Both the position numbers and the translations under genes were made by a program. From VBDM01 sp035702665 (lineage in GTDB: Bacteria > Pseudomonadota > Gammaproteobacteria > Burkholderiales > SG8-39), in contig DASSQD010000039.1 in NCBI GenBank assembly GCA_035702665.1, positions 1 through 17,554 of the forward strand: a stretch of DNA of 17,554 bases, written 5' to 3'. Shown here piece after piece: positions 16,891 to 17,554 of the stretch. How positions within the stretch are numbered: the stretch's first letter is position 1; each line of letters begins with the position of its first letter. The notes below the pieces were generated by a model. It was not told where the DNA came from. It saw only the letters and a list, made by a program, of their open reading frames with translations, and did no database searches.

Positions 16891-16917
16891 TTGACCCAAT
16901 CACAAACCGATTATGAT
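16891..16917 (+). promoter_or_regulatory. Candidate cassette promoter (Pc)
   Basis: On the plus strand TTGACC (16891-16896) is followed by TATGAT (16912-16917) at a 15-bp spacing, slightly shorter than ideal. Each element matches five of six consensus bases. It points into the cassettes, and its -35 is only 6 bp from the intI -35, so the two promoters are back to back. A location between intI and attI fits a Pc. Confidence 0.45.
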
Positions 16918-16920
16918 TGT

Positions 16921-16957
16921 GCTCAACGGCAGCCTTGCTGCCTATTGGAAGTTAGGC
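16921..16957 (+). other. attI: attI recombination core and cassette 1 junction
   Basis: GTTAGGC (16951-16957) fits the integron core GTTRRRY. The expected crossover is between G16951 and T16952, which marks the left end of cassette 1. An inverted core-like box GCTCAAC (16921-16927) lies upstream, as for the L and R integrase-binding boxes of attI sites. A small GGCAG/CTGCC hairpin sits between them. The left border of attI cannot be defined from sequence alone. Confidence 0.65.
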
Positions 16958-17337
16958 GCAAACGAGGAATGGACTTTTTCGTTTGGGAACCCGGACGCGT
17001 CGCAGTCGTCGCAGGGGCGTTCCTGCTCACATTCATCGCCTGCGCTGTGCTCGAACGTTTTAACCGCCGTTTTCGCAGCTGGCCGCTCTTTGCGGCGGCC
17101 GCGCTGTGGGGCCTCTATGCCCTCTGGGAGTGGCTCGCGTTCGAGAGGAGATGGAACATCCGCGTAGACCTGTTCCTGATCTACCCGCTTCTGTTGGCGA
17201 CTTCAATCACGGCGCTGGTTTTGAGCTATCGTTGGAAACGGTCGCAGGAATGACGCGCCTAACTTTAGGTGGTGCGGACGGGCCGCCGGCACCGCTGCAT
17301 CTTTGAGCATCGTACCGGCCCGCCGCACACCAAGACG
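16952..17337 (+). mobile_element. Gene cassette 1 (386 bp)
   Basis: The cassette is bounded by the G/TTAGGC junction on the left and the G/TTAGAC crossover of the first attC on the right. It holds one plus-strand gene with a 17-nt leader and a 3-nt gap between stop codon and attC, the compact layout typical of integron cassettes. Confidence 0.82.
16969..17253 (+). CDS. Cassette-encoded small membrane protein of unknown function
   Basis: The 94-residue product starts at an ATG preceded by ACGAGGA inside cassette 1. It has three predicted membrane segments, at about residues 10-28, 37-55 and 65-86, with positive charges between the first two (RFNRRFR) and at the C-terminus (YRWKRSQE). Motifs such as WGLYALWEWL and RVDLFLIYP look conserved-protein-like, and similar small cassette-borne membrane proteins seem familiar, but I know no function. 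A longer frame from 16852 would start inside the LexA box and cross attI, so it is rejected. Expression would depend on Pc or on read-in, since no cassette-internal promoter is seen. Confidence 0.8.
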   Translation: MDFFVWEPGRVAVVAGAFLLTFIACAVLERFNRRFRSWPLFAAAALWGLYALWEWLAFERRWNIRVDLFLIYPLLLATSITALVLSYRWKRSQE

Positions 17338-17343
17338 TTAGAC
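17257..17343 (+). repeat. attC: attC recombination site of cassette 1 (87 bp)
   Basis: The site begins with R'' GCCTAAC (17257-17263) and ends with R' GTTAGAC (17337-17343), both consensus cores in inverted orientation. Between them, GGTGGTGCGGACGGGCCG on the left folds on CGGCCCGCCGCACACC on the right, with two unpaired bases (a G and an A) on the left arm. Those are the extrahelical bases that direct IntI to the bottom strand. The central spacer is variable. Length is within the known attC range. Confidence 0.9.
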
Positions 17344-17554
17344 GGCAGCTAAGGCATTGCGTAATATCGGCAGCTGATGTACTTCGAGATCGTCGGTGAG
17401 GTAACGCATGTTGAAACTTTCGCGACTGGATCGTCCATCCGAGAGCTCGCACGCCTTCGGAAGTTCTACGGCCGTGGCCGATGGCGCAAGCGGAAGGGCA
17501 TCGCGCAAGTACGCCTGTCCGACGGCGCGGTTCGGCTAGCCGAGGTACACTGGT
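17338..17554 (+). mobile_element. Gene cassette 2, left part
   Basis: It begins at the attC crossover (TTAGAC) and contains a 39-nt leader and an open frame that runs past the window edge. Its own attC is not visible, so its length is unknown. Confidence 0.75.
17377..17554 (+). CDS. Cassette 2 protein, small and basic, unknown function (3' truncated by edge)
   Basis: From an ATG at 17377 an open frame of 59 codons continues to the window end. It begins MYFEIVGEVTHVETFATG, then SSIRELARLRKFYG, then a very basic GRGRWRKRKG turn, and strands such as IAQVRLSDGAVRLAEVHW. The layout, a short beta-rich start, an Arg/Lys-rich loop and a second beta segment, looks like small hypothetical proteins I associate with gene cassettes and with no known activity. 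Binding to nucleic acid is possible from the charge but not shown. No good ribosome binding site precedes the ATG, so translation may depend on cassette context. Confidence 0.7.
   Translation, partial: MYFEIVGEVTHVETFATGSSIRELARLRKFYGRGRWRKRKGIAQVRLSDGAVRLAEVHW

Larger units (their letters stand above)
15767..17554. mobile_element. Integron platform with at least two cassettes (cut by window edge)
   Basis: The segment has the full order expected of an integron. An intI gene points away from the cassettes and has its LexA-controlled promoter. A candidate cassette promoter and an attI-type GTTAGGC junction come next. Cassette 1, with one gene in the plus orientation, ends in an 87-bp attC, and cassette 2 has a gene running past the edge. 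There are no class 1 integron marks (no qacE, sul or resistance gene, and a different attI), so a chromosomal environmental integron is the most likely form. The array may extend far to the right. Confidence 0.88.

Noticed and set aside
16921..16957. GCTCAAC to GTTAGGC read as a second, very short attC
   Set aside because: At 37 bp it is below the usual attC minimum and lacks paired L boxes and a long stem; its place next to intI fits attI.
16852..16968. N-terminal extension of the first cassette gene from an ATG at 16852
   Set aside because: It would begin inside the LexA box and translate through the promoter region and attI; the ATG at 16969 inside the cassette has its own ribosome binding site.

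Overview
The window is a GC-rich bacterial chromosome segment. Gene order (xseA divergent from exbB-exbD-lpxK-Trm112-kdsB-adk, then csp/clpS/clpA) and protein character point to a betaproteobacterium. This assignment rests on remembered synteny and family resemblance, not a search. A flavocytochrome c type sulfide dehydrogenase pair suggests some capacity for sulfide oxidation.

Left part (1-3587). A minus-strand, operon-like run reads exbB, exbD, lpxK, a Trm112-family zinc-ribbon gene, kdsB and adk (cut by the window edge). The genes are tightly packed or overlapping. It joins energised envelope transport (ExbB/ExbD) with lipid A 4'-phosphorylation (LpxK) and CMP-Kdo synthesis (KdsB), so the theme is outer-membrane and LPS biogenesis. 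The divergent promoter region between exbB and xseA holds a striking inverted pair of consensus DnaA boxes.

Centre left (3588-7128). On the plus strand lie xseA (exonuclease VII large subunit), a tiny single-pass membrane peptide and a stand-alone Urate_ox_N-type membrane protein, closed by a clear terminator. On the minus strand follow a DUF192 protein, a small exported Lys-rich MXKDX-like protein with its own terminator, and a cold-shock protein with a long leader.

Centre (7129-11372). On the plus strand, clpS and clpA form the adaptor/unfoldase pair of the N-end rule ClpAP protease. They are followed within a few bases by a monoheme cytochrome c and an FccB/SoxF-like flavoprotein, which together make a sulfide dehydrogenase module. 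A very large minus-strand Lhr-type helicase gene (11378-15739) converges on fccB.

Right end (15767-17554). This is the most interesting part: the platform of an integron. A minus-strand integron integrase gene has all catalytic residues and the IntI-specific insert. It is driven by a promoter whose perfect -10 box sits inside a consensus LexA operator. Divergently there are a candidate cassette promoter and an attI junction. Next comes a first cassette encoding a small membrane protein of unknown function, closed by a well-formed 87-bp attC with extrahelical bases. A second cassette, encoding a small basic protein, runs off the window. intI lies only 27 bp upstream of lhr on the same strand, so the SOS-controlled transcript could continue into this repair helicase gene.
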